The position numbers were made by a program, and so were the translations under genes. Under the pieces are notes generated by a model. The model searched no databases, had not been told where the DNA came from, and saw only the letters and a list, made by a program, of their open reading frames with translations. From Marinomonas ostreistagni (GTDB taxonomy: Bacteria > Pseudomonadota > Gammaproteobacteria > Pseudomonadales > Marinomonadaceae): a stretch of DNA of 64,000 bases. Positions within the stretch are counted from its first letter, which is position 1. Each line of letters starts with the position of its first letter. The stretch lies in NCBI RefSeq assembly GCF_016461785.1, contig NZ_JAEMUH010000004.1:219112-283111 (forward strand), in the 5' to 3' direction. Below are positions 9,158-18,026 of the stretch, piece by piece.

Positions 9158-10639
9158 ATGTCTGAGGTAAGAACTCGTATTGCGCCGTCTCCAACTGGCG
9201 ACCCTCACGTTGGTACTGCATACATCGCACTGTTTAACATGGCTTTTGCTAAGAAAATGGGCGGTGAATTCATTCTACGTATCGAAGATACTGACCAAAC
9301 ACGCAGTACCCCTGAATCGGAGAAGATGATCCTTGATGCACTGCGTTGGTTAGGTCTCGAATGGGCTGAAGGTCCAGACGTAGGTGGCCCACATGGCCCT
9401 TACCGTCAGAGCGAACGTGGCGATATTTATAAAGATTATGCTCTTGAGCTAGTTGAAAAAGGCCACGCTTTCTATGCGTTTGAAACGCCAGAAGAGCTAG
9501 ACCAAATGCGTGCTGAGCAGAAAGAACAAGGCTTACCACAGAAATATGACGGCCGTGCTCTAAACCTTACAGCGGAAGAAGTTCAAGCAAAACTTGACGC
9601 TGGCGTACCATACGTTATCCGTATGAAAGTGCCAGAAGAAGGTACTTGTGTGGTTCAAGATATGCTGCGTGGCACGATCGAGATCGATTGGGCTCAGATT
9701 GACCAGCAAGTGCTTCTAAAAGCAGATGGTCTGCCTACTTATCACCTAGCAAACGTTGTTGATGATCATCTAATGAAAATCACCCACGTGATTCGTGGTG
9801 AAGAGTGGATCAACTCTGCGCCTAAGCATATTTTGCTGTACCAATACTTTGGTTGGGATATGCCAACATTGTGCCACATGCCATTGTTGCGTAACCCGGA
9901 CAAGTCTAAGCTGTCTAAGCGTAAGAACCCAACATCGATTTTGTACTACCAGCGCATGGGCTTCTTGCCTGAAGCGGTCATCAACTACTTAGGTCGTATG
10001 GGTTGGTCAATGCCTGATGAGCGTGAAAAGTTCGCCTTGTCTGAAATGATCGAAAACTTTGATATCCAGCGTGTTTCATTGGGTGGCCCAGTATTTGATG
10101 TTGAGAAGCTTAAATGGCTGAACGGCGTTTGGATTCGTGAAGATCTATCGGTTGCAGATTTTGCTCAGAAGTTTGCTGAGTGGGGTTTGAACAGTGAATA
10201 CGTGAACGCTATTTTGCCATTAATCATTCCACGAATCGATACATTCTCTGATGTAGCAGATGTCGCTGGCTTCTTCTTCAAAGGTCAATTGGATGTAACA
10301 GCAGAGTCGTTTGCTGACATCAAGATGGAAGAAGAAACACTGCGCAAAGCATTGCAGTTTGCTCTGTGGAAGCTTGAAGCGCTGCGTTCTTGGGAGAAAG
10401 ATAAGATCTTTGCTGAAATGAAGTCACTTGCGCAAGCGATGGATGTGAAGCCAAAAGATTTCTTCGCGCCATTATTTGTCGCAGTAGCGGGTACAACAGC
10501 GTCTGTATCAGTGTTTGACTCCATGACTATTCTCGGTCCTGATATGACTCGTGCTCGCCTACGTCATGCTGTGAACGCAGTAGGCGGTCCATCTAAGAAA
10601 GAAACCAAGCGCTGGGAAAAAGAGTTCGCTGAACTGTAA
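9158..10639 (+). CDS. gltX: Glutamate--tRNA ligase
   Basis: Class I aminoacyl-tRNA synthetase charging tRNA-Glu in the cytoplasm. The HIGH-type motif is at [18 protein letters not shown] (about 10-27) and the KMSKS-type motif is KLSKRKNP (about 250). The anticodon-binding helical domain occupies the C-terminal third. The length of 493 residues is normal for a discriminating or non-discriminating GluRS; which one it is cannot be decided from sequence alone here. The SD sequence GATAGGAT precedes the ATG. The gene is monocistronic between its own promoter and a strong terminator; the tRNA genes that follow gltX in some pseudomonads are absent. Confidence 0.97.
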   Translation: MSEVRTRIAPSPTGDPHVGTAYIALFNMAFAKKMGGEFILRIEDTDQTRSTPESEKMILDALRWLGLEWAEGPDVGGPHGPYRQSERGDIYKDYALELVEKGHAFYAFETPEELDQMRAEQKEQGLPQKYDGRALNLTAEEVQAKLDAGVPYVIRMKVPEEGTCVVQDMLRGTIEIDWAQIDQQVLLKADGLPTYHLANVVDDHLMKITHVIRGEEWINSAPKHILLYQYFGWDMPTLCHMPLLRNPDKSKLSKRKNPTSILYYQRMGFLPEAVINYLGRMGWSMPDEREKFALSEMIENFDIQRVSLGGPVFDVEKLKWLNGVWIREDLSVADFAQKFAEWGLNSEYVNAILPLIIPRIDTFSDVADVAGFFFKGQLDVTAESFADIKMEEETLRKALQFALWKLEALRSWEKDKIFAEMKSLAQAMDVKPKDFFAPLFVAVAGTTASVSVFDSMTILGPDMTRARLRHAVNAVGGPSKKETKRWEKEFAEL

Positions 10640-10662
10640 TCCGCTTAGCTTTATCTTCTAAT

Positions 10663-10692
10663 AAAAAACCGGCCATATGGGCCGGTTTTTTT
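10663..10692. terminator. Bidirectional terminator after gltX
   Basis: A GC-rich stem AAACCGGCC/GGGCCGGTTT around an ATAT-type loop has A-runs to the left and T-runs to the right. It serves gltX and the converging chemoreceptor gene. Confidence 0.9.
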
Positions 10693-10705
10693 ACGCTGTG
10701 TTTTA

Positions 10706-12601
10706 TTACTTGGTTGTGAAAACGCTGGTTTTCTTCTCAAGTGCAGATACTTGGTCATGAATATGACGGGTATTACCTTCAATACTACCAATATCTGAGC
10801 TATCACGTTGTAATTGCTGCGCAATACGGTCCATCTCTTCACTCATGTGAACAGCTGTTTTGGCAACTTCTTGAATAGAGTGTGCCATGTTCGCAGAAGA
10901 CAAAGAACTGGTTTGTGCATTTTGCTCAATTTCGCGAATTGCTAATTCTGCTTTTTCACTGAATTCCTCAATGGAACGAAGGTTTTCCTGTCCACTTGTC
11001 ATAGTCGTGATCGCCGTTTGCGTAGATGTTTGAATCGTGCCAACGATATCAGTGATCTTCGCAGTTGCGTCCACAGTTTTTTCAGCCAGTGAACGTACTT
11101 CATCTGCTACAACCGAAAACCCGCGTCCTGCTTCACCTGCACGCGCGGCTTCTATTGCTGCGTTTAAAGCCAAAAGGTTCGTTTGATTGGCCAAATCGTT
11201 AATCATGGCGATGACGTTGTCGATGTCTTTTGATAATTGTCCAAGCTCGTTCAATTGGCGTCCAGTTTGGTTTACGACCTCAATGGTTTGGCCTAGGTTT
11301 GAAAGGGCTCCTTTGATGGTTTCAGCACCTAATTTTGCAGACTCATAAGTGTCTTTAGACTGCTGACTCAACTCATCAGTCGTATGGGAAATGCTGCTAA
11401 TTGTTGTGGAAATCTCTTCTGTCGCTGCTGCAAGTGAGTTGGTCTGCTCACTGACTGATCGGTTGCTTTCAGCAATATTTCCGACGGCACTGTTGAGTTG
11501 ACTCACCATGTTACTGACGTCGCCAGTTGTGTGAACAACATCCCCAATTACGGAACTAAGGCCAGTTGTCATTTCATTGACTGAACCACAAAGAGAGTCG
11601 AACTCATCATTTCGTTTGTGATTAATCGCAAGTCTAGCCGTCAAATCACCGCTCTTAACTTTACCAAGGTCACGTATGATTTGGCTTAATGTTTTATTCA
11701 CGCTGCGGCCAATTCCCATCATCATCATGCCGGCAATGACAGCAACAATCACACTTACCACAATAACGCTGATGCTTGCTTGTTGAGATTGAGAGGCTGC
11801 TTGTACTCGAGCATTAACCACTGCTTTCTTCAGCAAGTCTTGTGCTTCATTGGTAGCGTTGTTGTATTGAGTTCGTAACTCATCGAATGTAGTTTGCAGT
11901 GAATATAAGTTTGAAATGAGGATGCCGTACTCTTGAACCTTATCGTAGTAAGCTTTAACGACATCTCCAAAGCGATCTTCTAAGCCAAAGTTCACCACTC
12001 TCTGGTAGAAGTTATTGTAGCGTTCTTCAAATTGAGCTTTATTTTCTTCAGTCGGCTCAAACATGAAGTTCTTTTCAGCTTCACGTACTGGTAAGAACTC
12101 CTGTTTTACCAAGCTTAAGAATGAAACTTTTTCAATTACATCTTCACCCAGTACATTAATGTCACCTTTCATACCAGAATTGGCCGTGAAGCCAAGTGTC
12201 TGATTGAGCTTTACAAGCTCAGCGAGGGACACTGAATATTGTTTAAGCAGTTCACCGATATTGGTCAGAGCTGCGACGGTTTCTGTTTCATTAACGGCTT
12301 GAGCATCTTGCTCAATGATTGCAGAGAACCTTGATTCGTTTGAGCTAAGTGTTTCGAGGAACGAAGGGTAGGTTTGATCATCAAGTCTGTCTAACTGTTG
12401 ATAAAGCTCCATATTGGCAATAACCAAAGAAGAAAGGTCATTTTGAACTTTGGTCATCACTTCAAATCGTTCAGATGCCGCGGTTTGGGCACTCATTCCG
12501 TTCAGTGCCACAAATGTGACCACTACGAAGCCCAACAAGCCACAGGCAAGTAATATCGATAATTTGGCTCTAAAACTTAAATTTGCCAGCATTGTGTCCA
12601 C
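10706..12601 (-). CDS. Methyl-accepting chemotaxis protein with HBM-like sensor domain
   Basis: 631-residue transmembrane chemoreceptor. TM1 lies at about 10-32, followed by a long all-helical periplasmic domain (about 35-275) of the size expected for a helical-bimodular (HBM) sensor; the segment [20 protein letters not shown] (about 188-207) resembles the HBM consensus. TM2 is at about 276-298, then a HAMP domain, and the signalling domain with tip [20 protein letters not shown] (about 472-491) and [21 protein letters not shown] receptors of this type are known to sense organic acids in Pseudomonas, but the ligand here is unknown. It is monocistronic, opposite to gltX. Confidence 0.9.
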   Translation of the reverse strand: MDTMLANLSFRAKLSILLACGLLGFVVVTFVALNGMSAQTAASERFEVMTKVQNDLSSLVIANMELYQQLDRLDDQTYPSFLETLSSNESRFSAIIEQDAQAVNETETVAALTNIGELLKQYSVSLAELVKLNQTLGFTANSGMKGDINVLGEDVIEKVSFLSLVKQEFLPVREAEKNFMFEPTEENKAQFEERYNNFYQRVVNFGLEDRFGDVVKAYYDKVQEYGILISNLYSLQTTFDELRTQYNNATNEAQDLLKKAVVNARVQAASQSQQASISVIVVSVIVAVIAGMMMMGIGRSVNKTLSQIIRDLGKVKSGDLTARLAINHKRNDEFDSLCGSVNEMTTGLSSVIGDVVHTTGDVSNMVSQLNSAVGNIAESNRSVSEQTNSLAAATEEISTTISSISHTTDELSQQSKDTYESAKLGAETIKGALSNLGQTIEVVNQTGRQLNELGQLSKDIDNVIAMINDLANQTNLLALNAAIEAARAGEAGRGFSVVADEVRSLAEKTVDATAKITDIVGTIQTSTQTAITTMTSGQENLRSIEEFSEKAELAIREIEQNAQTSSLSSANMAHSIQEVAKTAVHMSEEMDRIAQQLQRDSSDIGSIEGNTRHIHDQVSALEKKTSVFTTK

Positions 12602-12747
12602 CTAAGGTTGCATTGTATTTATAATTGTTCTTAATACTTTAGTATCATTTTCGTAATTAGAGTATTTAACCTTATGTGGCTTTTGTAAATAGAAAAAAAG
12701 CAGGTTTATGTGATGTTTTTATATGCTTTGTATATAAATAATACAAT

Positions 12748-13062
12748 TTAAAGCGGGTGAGGGTCGAAATACGTACTCATTTGTTGCATGCCTAGCATTT
12801 CTATTTTGCCTTGGTAGCGGCCTTCTCCAGTCGAGGTAAAGTAGAAGTTATAGTGTCTGATAACTTTAAATTGTCCATGTGTGTAAGTAGGTCGCCAGTA
12901 GATGCCATGAATTGCGCCGTCGAGTAGCTGTAAGTCCAGTTTCTTGCATTGAGCTCTTACGCATCTGAGGGTGTGTTCTCGGACCTTTAAATGAAGCCAA
13001 ACGAAGTAGGCGACCGCAAGTGAAATGAAGATCAAGAAAATATCAAAAAGAGAAATGTTCAT
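12748..13062 (-). CDS. DUF3301 family small membrane protein
   Basis: 104 residues with an N-terminal membrane helix (about 5-24), followed by a short basic, Arg-rich region. The conserved C-terminal pattern is LDLQLLDGAIHG ... HYNFYFTSTGEGRYQGKIEMLG, which matches DUF3301. These proteins are conserved in gammaproteobacteria without known function. The gene sits downstream of the flavodoxin terminator and is probably expressed on its own. Confidence 0.8.
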   Translation of the reverse strand: MNISLFDIFLIFISLAVAYFVWLHLKVREHTLRCVRAQCKKLDLQLLDGAIHGIYWRPTYTHGQFKVIRHYNFYFTSTGEGRYQGKIEMLGMQQMSTYFDPHPL

Positions 13063-13116
13063 TCAGCAATAATCGTGATGTATTTATTGCAAGATTACAA
13101 AAATGAGAGAAAAAAG

Positions 13117-13164
13117 AAAACACGCTTCCCCAAAAGCAGGAGAGAGAAAGGGGAAGCGCGTTTT
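13117..13164 (-). terminator. Terminator of the regulator-flavodoxin operon
   Basis: On the minus strand, AAAACGCGCTTCCCC pairs with GGGGAAGCGTGTTTT (one mismatch) around an 18-nt loop and is followed by CTTTTTTC. It lies 117 nt past the flavodoxin stop. Confidence 0.75.
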
Positions 13165-13280
13165 ATGCAGAAATTTAACCCTTGGTTAATCACTATTTAC
13201 ACTGATTTGGTCATTCGGGGCAGCGAATGAGTGGAAGCCAAACGAGTCGTGCGTAAAATCGTGAGCCAGTCTATCTAACC

Positions 13281-13820
13281 TTAGGCGGCTGCCAGTGCCT
13301 GCTCTGCATAAAGTTGTATAACCCACTGTTCTACCCTTTGATCAGTTAGGTCAAATTGTTGGTCTTCATCGACAGCTAGGCCTACAAATTCCGTTTTGTC
13401 AGCGTTCGCTCCACGAGAAGCCTCAAAGTCGTAGCCTTCAGTTGACCATTGGCCGATAAAGGTTGCGCCTGTATTCATGAGTTTTTCATGTAACCATCCC
13501 ATAGCGTCCACGAAATAGTCACCGTATCCGAATTGGTCACCTAGCCCATAAAGCGCAATCACTTTGCCGCTAAGGTCTAATTCAGATAAGGCATCACCAA
13601 CTTCTTCCCAATCACTTTGGATGCCACCAAAGTCCCAAGTTGGGATACCAAGAATCAAAAAATCGTATTCTAATAGTGTGCTGATATCAGAGTCCTTGAT
13701 GTCATGTAATTCAACAGCTTGATCCAGCTCAGCAAATTGTTGTTGAATTTTTTGGCCCACCATTTCGGTATTAGATGTGTCTGTACCGTAAAAAAGGCCA
13801 ATCATATTTGTGTTGCTCAT
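13281..13820 (-). CDS. fldB: Flavodoxin
   Basis: 179-residue FMN-binding electron carrier that can replace ferredoxin under iron limitation. The FMN phosphate loop is GLFYGTDTSNTEMVG (about 8-22). The isoalloxazine-contact loops are GIPTWDFGGIQSDWEE (about 58-73) and YGLGDQFGYGDYFVDAMG (about 91-108). The long-chain insertion typical of long flavodoxins is present. The FldB rather than FldA label is a guess from similarity. The gene follows a PchR/AraC-like regulator gene by 13 bp and is almost certainly co-transcribed from the promoter at about 14710-14800 that carries Fur-like sites, which fits iron-starvation induction. A structured 3' UTR and a terminator follow. Confidence 0.9.
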   Translation of the reverse strand: MSNTNMIGLFYGTDTSNTEMVGQKIQQQFAELDQAVELHDIKDSDISTLLEYDFLILGIPTWDFGGIQSDWEEVGDALSELDLSGKVIALYGLGDQFGYGDYFVDAMGWLHEKLMNTGATFIGQWSTEGYDFEASRGANADKTEFVGLAVDEDQQFDLTDQRVEQWVIQLYAEQALAAA

Positions 13821-13833
13821 ATTTTCCTCAAAA

Positions 13834-14709
13834 TTACTGCATGCTGCCTAGTTGGTGGCTCATGACACCAAACCTTTTAAGGCAGGCTTTTTCGATATCT
13901 TGTTTTGTCCAGCCAGTGTCAGCAGTGAGTCGATTTGCTAACGACAATCCTGAACTAGGTTGTGCCATGGCTTTACGGAAAGCGACTTCAATTTGATACT
14001 CGCCAACTGTCATACCAGTGATTGCATTGAAACCGATTTCTAAAGCGGTTTGAGTTAAGCCGATAGATTTGGCCATTTCTTCGCTTGATGAATAATGGTT
14101 TGCTTCAATCTGATTTTGCGCTGTAAACAGTTTCTTTTGGCAATCATCACATTGGTTAATGTGGTGTTGGATCTGTATGTGCTCGACCGTTTGTAGCACA
14201 ACATCATACAGCTTGCCGACTAGCACCAGTTGCTTACCTTGGCGGTGAATCAACTGATTAAAATCATTGATCAGAGCTTGAGTCAGAGTCAGGTTAAGTG
14301 GAGCGCCTGTTTTATTACTGACATGGCGCTGAAAAAAGTTCTGAACGTGCTCAACTTTTTCACCCGTTATCGCTGCTAGCTGATCCCAGCTGATATAAAT
14401 TTGAGTCCAGCTGAAACAAGTCTTGCGGGTAACTTCCCAATCAACCAATGCATCTTCGTAGACAGGTAAAATCTGTACTGGCGATGCTTCTTGCAATTTG
14501 TGGTGAGTCGTTGCTGTGTCAAAGGTGATGTAAACACCTGCCTTCACTTGCTCTTGAATCACAACAGGTTGTAGAACGTGTAATTGTTGTTGGATGAAGT
14601 GCAGATCCTGCAGAGGCTTTAAAAGTTTCTGCTGGCCAGCAAGGTAAGAAGCGTAGATTGCATTAACGCAACCTGTCTCTTCAAATAAGTCTTTGGCCTG
14701 TAAGATCAT
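13834..14709 (-). CDS. AraC-family transcriptional regulator, PchR-like
   Basis: 291 residues. The N-terminal two thirds are not recognisable to me beyond a CDDCQKKLF cysteine pair (about 188-196). The C-terminal part has the layout of an AraC-type double helix-turn-helix: HYSSSEEMAKSIGLTQTALE then GMTVGEYQIEVAFRKAM for the first half and LANRLTADTGWTKQDIEKAC then KRFGVMSHQL for the second. The spacing and the opening HYS...LA motif are closest to PchR-type regulators of siderophore uptake. It overlaps no gene and is the first gene of an operon with flavodoxin. Its promoter region contains two Fur-like sites. The regulator role is likely; the effector is unknown. Confidence 0.7.
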   Translation of the reverse strand: MILQAKDLFEETGCVNAIYASYLAGQQKLLKPLQDLHFIQQQLHVLQPVVIQEQVKAGVYITFDTATTHHKLQEASPVQILPVYEDALVDWEVTRKTCFSWTQIYISWDQLAAITGEKVEHVQNFFQRHVSNKTGAPLNLTLTQALINDFNQLIHRQGKQLVLVGKLYDVVLQTVEHIQIQHHINQCDDCQKKLFTAQNQIEANHYSSSEEMAKSIGLTQTALEIGFNAITGMTVGEYQIEVAFRKAMAQPSSGLSLANRLTADTGWTKQDIEKACLKRFGVMSHQLGSMQ

Positions 14710-14730
14710 GAGTAATCACCCGTTCATCGT

Positions 14731-14747
14731 GAGAATGATTACTATTT
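14731..14747. promoter_or_regulatory. Fur-like operator upstream of the PchR-like regulator and flavodoxin
   Basis: GAGAATGATTACTATTT, within TGAGAATGATTACTA, matches the 7-1-7 Fur consensus TGATAATNATTATCA at about 11 of 14 positions and overlaps the predicted -10 region. A second, weaker match lies around 14768-14782. Confidence 0.55.
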
Positions 14748-14799
14748 AAATGCCAATTGCAATTAAATGCAAGTGCTTCTCATTTAAAAAATGAAAAAT

Positions 14800-15750
14800 T
14801 TACATTAAATTGAAGGCTTTTAACAATGTAACCCCAAGGCTGGTAGTTAATAGCGAAAATATAGTGGTTAGGACAATAATGTTTGCGGCTAGAACTGCAT
14901 TGCCGTTCATTGCTCGCGCCATGATGTATCCTGCTGATGCGGATGGGGAAGAAGACAATAGAAATAAGATGCCCAGTTCGATGCCTCTAAACCCCCATAT
15001 ATAGCCACCTAGTGTCATCAGAAAAGGCATGAAAGCAAGTTTACCAACCGTAGCAATCATTGCTGGAGTGATATCGTTTTTTAAGGCGTTAAAGCGTAAG
15101 GATGCTCCCGCACATAATAAGGCAAGTGGTAATGTCATTCTGGCAAAGTAATTGCCGGCTTGTGTGACGACATCAGGCAGGGTTAGGTTCACTTGGGTAG
15201 CAGCATAGGAAACAACAATTGCTATGATCAGTGGGTTTTTGGCAATTGCTTTTAAAGAATCCGCCACACTCTTTTGTGCGTTCATTGAGCGATTAATCGT
15301 TATGACGGCTAAAACATTGTAGAGCACCATAACGCCACCAATATAGATTGAGGCAACGGCGAGAGCATCATCGCCATAGGCGTTGAGACAATAAGCCAGC
15401 CCAATGATCGCCATATTTGAACGAAAAGCACCTTGTACAACAATGCCACGGTCACTCTTTTGTGGCACGGTTTTACTGACTATCCACTCGAGTATGAGAT
15501 ACCCGATGACAGTGGCAATAAGAGCGTAAATAAGAAGGGGGAGGTGTGCCCCTGGGTCTTTACTGTTTTGTGTAATGCTAATAAAAATTAAGGCAGGCAT
15601 GGTAACGTTGAATACGAGCTTTGACGCTACTTCAACGAAGTTGTCGTTGATCATACCAATGCGTTCCAGTATGACCCCAACAATCAGTACCAAAAATATG
15701 GGGGCAGTAATGGAAATAGAAAATTCCACCACTGCTAAGAAATCGTCCAT
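14800..15750 (-). CDS. AEC family transporter (auxin efflux carrier-like)
   Basis: 316-residue inner-membrane permease of the AEC family (bile/arsenite/riboflavin transporter superfamily), with about ten hydrophobic segments. The sequence has the two inverted five-helix halves and the conserved Asn-Val-Thr-Met-Pro-Ala-Leu-Ile motif (NVTMPALIFISIT, about 48-60) as well as SSSPSASAGYIMARAMNGN (about 265-283) near the end. AEC members export or import small organic anions such as malonate or auxin-like compounds; the substrate here is unknown. It is followed by the Fur-type promoter of the next operon, so it is probably a separate unit. Confidence 0.88.
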   Translation of the reverse strand: MDDFLAVVEFSISITAPIFLVLIVGVILERIGMINDNFVEVASKLVFNVTMPALIFISITQNSKDPGAHLPLLIYALIATVIGYLILEWIVSKTVPQKSDRGIVVQGAFRSNMAIIGLAYCLNAYGDDALAVASIYIGGVMVLYNVLAVITINRSMNAQKSVADSLKAIAKNPLIIAIVVSYAATQVNLTLPDVVTQAGNYFARMTLPLALLCAGASLRFNALKNDITPAMIATVGKLAFMPFLMTLGGYIWGFRGIELGILFLLSSSPSASAGYIMARAMNGNAVLAANIIVLTTIFSLLTTSLGVTLLKAFNLM

Positions 15751-15795
15751 GTCACCTGCCTAATTTTTAAAGAGTGTACTGAGTTGTCGCGTTAT

Positions 15796-16473
15796 TTAGT
15801 CGTTGTTTTCGAAACGGTAGCCAGCACCGTAAACAGAATGAATAACGTTAAGCTCAGGTGCCACAGCTGCGATTTTCTTACGTAGTTTTTTGATGTGGCT
15901 ATCAATCGTTCGGTCACTTACGACACGGCTATCTGTGTAGATACTCTTCATGATCAAGTCACGGCCAAATACACGACCTGGCTCTTTGATCAAAAGTTGT
16001 AGTAGTTGGAATTCAACTGTGGTTAGGTCGATTAGCTCGCCTTTGTATGTTGCACGTAGGCGGTCTGCATCTAAATCGAAGCCGTCAGTTTTTGGTGCCT
16101 CTGTTTGGTCAAGCTCAACACGACGCAGGTTCGCTTTAACGCGAGCAACGATTTCGCGAGGGCTAAATGGCTTACAAACGTAGTCGTCAGCGCCCATTTC
16201 CAGACCAATTAGGCGGTCGATCTCTTCTGCTTTCGCTGTTACCATGATGATTGGCATGCCGCTAAATTGACGCACTTGTTTACATACTTCAACACCATCA
16301 AGGCCAGGAAGCATAAGGTCAAGTAGCATCAGGTCAGCTTGATTGTTTTTTAAATAGTCAATTACTTGGTCACCACGATCAATATGGTGATGTTCATATC
16401 CCGCTTGTTCTAGGTAGGCAGCCATTAACTCGGCCAATTTCGGTTCGTCTTCTACAATCAGTACTTTACTCAT
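15796..16473 (-). CDS. baeR: OmpR-family response regulator, BaeR-like
   Basis: 225 residues from the ATG at 16473. An upstream ATG at 16488 would lie 1 nt after the kinase stop but lacks a ribosome-binding site, whereas GGA precedes 16473 and the sequence from MSKVLIVEDE aligns with the family. The receiver domain has the acidic pair E8-D9, the phosphoacceptor D52 in LLDLMLPG, T80-region VTAKAEE and K103-region CKPFSPREI. The C-terminal winged helix ends in DSHIKKLRKKI ... SVYGAGYRFE. The order kinase then regulator and the two-gene overlap match BaeSR, which responds to envelope stress and controls efflux genes. The specific BaeR name is by similarity; the target genes are unknown. Confidence 0.85.
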   Translation of the reverse strand: MSKVLIVEDEPKLAELMAAYLEQAGYEHHHIDRGDQVIDYLKNNQADLMLLDLMLPGLDGVEVCKQVRQFSGMPIIMVTAKAEEIDRLIGLEMGADDYVCKPFSPREIVARVKANLRRVELDQTEAPKTDGFDLDADRLRATYKGELIDLTTVEFQLLQLLIKEPGRVFGRDLIMKSIYTDSRVVSDRTIDSHIKKLRKKIAAVAPELNVIHSVYGAGYRFENND

Positions 16474-16489
16474 AGTTATCGATTCCATA

Positions 16490-17896
16490 TCAATTTAAAG
16501 GAAATTCTACACGTATCCCCAACCCACCATTAGGAGAGTGGTAAGCGGTAATCGAGCCTTGATGTCCATCGACAATATTCGTGCAGATAGCTAGACCAAG
16601 GCCACGTCCGCCGGTTGCACGATTGCGTGAATTCTCCACGCGGAAAAATTGTTCGAAAATGTGTTGGATGTCTTCATCACTCACGCCTGGAGGCGTGTCT
16701 TCTAAGAGAACAACCGCTTTTTTACCTTCGCGAGTTAATGTAACAGTAAGTTTACCCGGTGCATTAGTATATTTAAGGGTGTTGTTCATTAAGTTTGCAA
16801 ATAGCTGATGTAAACGATCATCATCACCGTTGATTATGATGGGTGCTTTTTTGGTAATTACAAGTTCTAGGTCAAGACCCGCTTCATCATAGGGAAGTTG
16901 CATGGAGCTTACAGTCTGTTCAAGTATCTCGTTTAGATTCGCATCTTCCATGCAGTAATTTAAACTGCCCATGTCATGCATAGATAGCTGATTTAGGTCG
17001 TCAATTAAGCGAGCAATATGAACAGCTTCTTGTTGCAAAGAGGCTAAGGAGTTGTCATTAACTTTGATGATGCCATCTTGCATTGCTTCAATTTCTCCGC
17101 GAAGTATTGCTACGGGTGTGCGCAGCTCATGTGCGGTATCAGCAACCCATTTTTTTCGTGCATCACGCATGTGTTCAAGCGTGGACGCTAGATGGTTAAA
17201 ATCACGCCCTAGGTCTGCTAATTCGTCTGTTCCCTTGATCTTGATTCGTGTTTCGAATTCCCCTGCAGACAGCCGCTTAGTTGCTTGCCTAACAGTACAA
17301 ATCGGACGGCTAAGCCATTGAGCTAAAGGCCATGTTAATAAAGCAGCAATGGTTAACATGAAGGCTGAAATTAACAGAAATGCTTCGCCTTGCTGGCGCA
17401 CAAAACGTAAGGTTTGATCTTGAACTAAAGCCCTCATAGACCTCAACCCAACATAACCAACCAGCTGTTCATCAACTATCACGGCATGAGTTTCTGCATC
17501 AGCAAACTTTATATCACCGATTAACGGTTGCTTGTCCTTATTAAATAATAAGAATCTCTGTCGGTAATATTGCGAAGGGTAAATAAGGTCCAAGTTTGGT
17601 GTGCTTGGAGGTGGAATTAGATCACGAATGTTTTCTAGCTTAGCTTGTTGCCACTCTTTTTCTAAACGGCTTTCCTGTACTAGAAAATACCAATCATCAT
17701 AATAAATGTAGAGGTTAGCGGTTCGGTTTGCCATCTGTTGCAAAAAATCACGATCTCGCTCAGTTGCATAGGTGACAAAGCCTCGGTCAAAGCTCCACTG
17801 AAAAACTTGCCACATAGACACAATTAGTAAGATGTTACTAAGAACAAAGACTAAAAATAATTTGTGTCGTATCTGAAAACCTTTCATGTTTACCAT
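16490..17896 (-). CDS. baeS: Sensor histidine kinase, BaeS-like
   Basis: 468-residue inner-membrane sensor kinase. TM1 is at about 14-32 and TM2 at about 172-192, enclosing a periplasmic sensor of about 140 residues. A HAMP domain follows (about 195-245). The dimerisation domain has the phosphoacceptor H256 in DTAHELRTPVAILRGEIEA. The ATPase domain shows the N-box (LFANLMNNTLKYT), G1 (LLEDTPPGVSDE) and G2 (GGRGLGLAICTNIV). The alternative start ATG at 17887 is also possible. It is the first gene of a two-gene operon with the BaeR-like regulator downstream. The signal is not identifiable from sequence. Confidence 0.88.
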   Translation of the reverse strand: MVNMKGFQIRHKLFLVFVLSNILLIVSMWQVFQWSFDRGFVTYATERDRDFLQQMANRTANLYIYYDDWYFLVQESRLEKEWQQAKLENIRDLIPPPSTPNLDLIYPSQYYRQRFLLFNKDKQPLIGDIKFADAETHAVIVDEQLVGYVGLRSMRALVQDQTLRFVRQQGEAFLLISAFMLTIAALLTWPLAQWLSRPICTVRQATKRLSAGEFETRIKIKGTDELADLGRDFNHLASTLEHMRDARKKWVADTAHELRTPVAILRGEIEAMQDGIIKVNDNSLASLQQEAVHIARLIDDLNQLSMHDMGSLNYCMEDANLNEILEQTVSSMQLPYDEAGLDLELVITKKAPIIINGDDDRLHQLFANLMNNTLKYTNAPGKLTVTLTREGKKAVVLLEDTPPGVSDEDIQHIFEQFFRVENSRNRATGGRGLGLAICTNIVDGHQGSITAYHSPNGGLGIRVEFPLN

Positions 17897-18026
17897 AATC
17901 GCCTATGCAGCTGCTTGCTCATCCAAATATAATTAACTATTCATTCAGATATACTATATTGATATTGTTCGCCTGACTATTCATCACCTCAGCAAATAAT
18001 GTGGAGCAACTATTAATATTTATATA

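Noticed and set aside
10640..10705. tRNA gene after gltX
   Set aside because: The short gap holds only a terminator hairpin; no cloverleaf.
13175..13189. Small TTAACC/GGTTAA repeat as a stand-alone operator
   Set aside because: Only 6-bp arms downstream of a gene; listed only as part of the structured 3' UTR.
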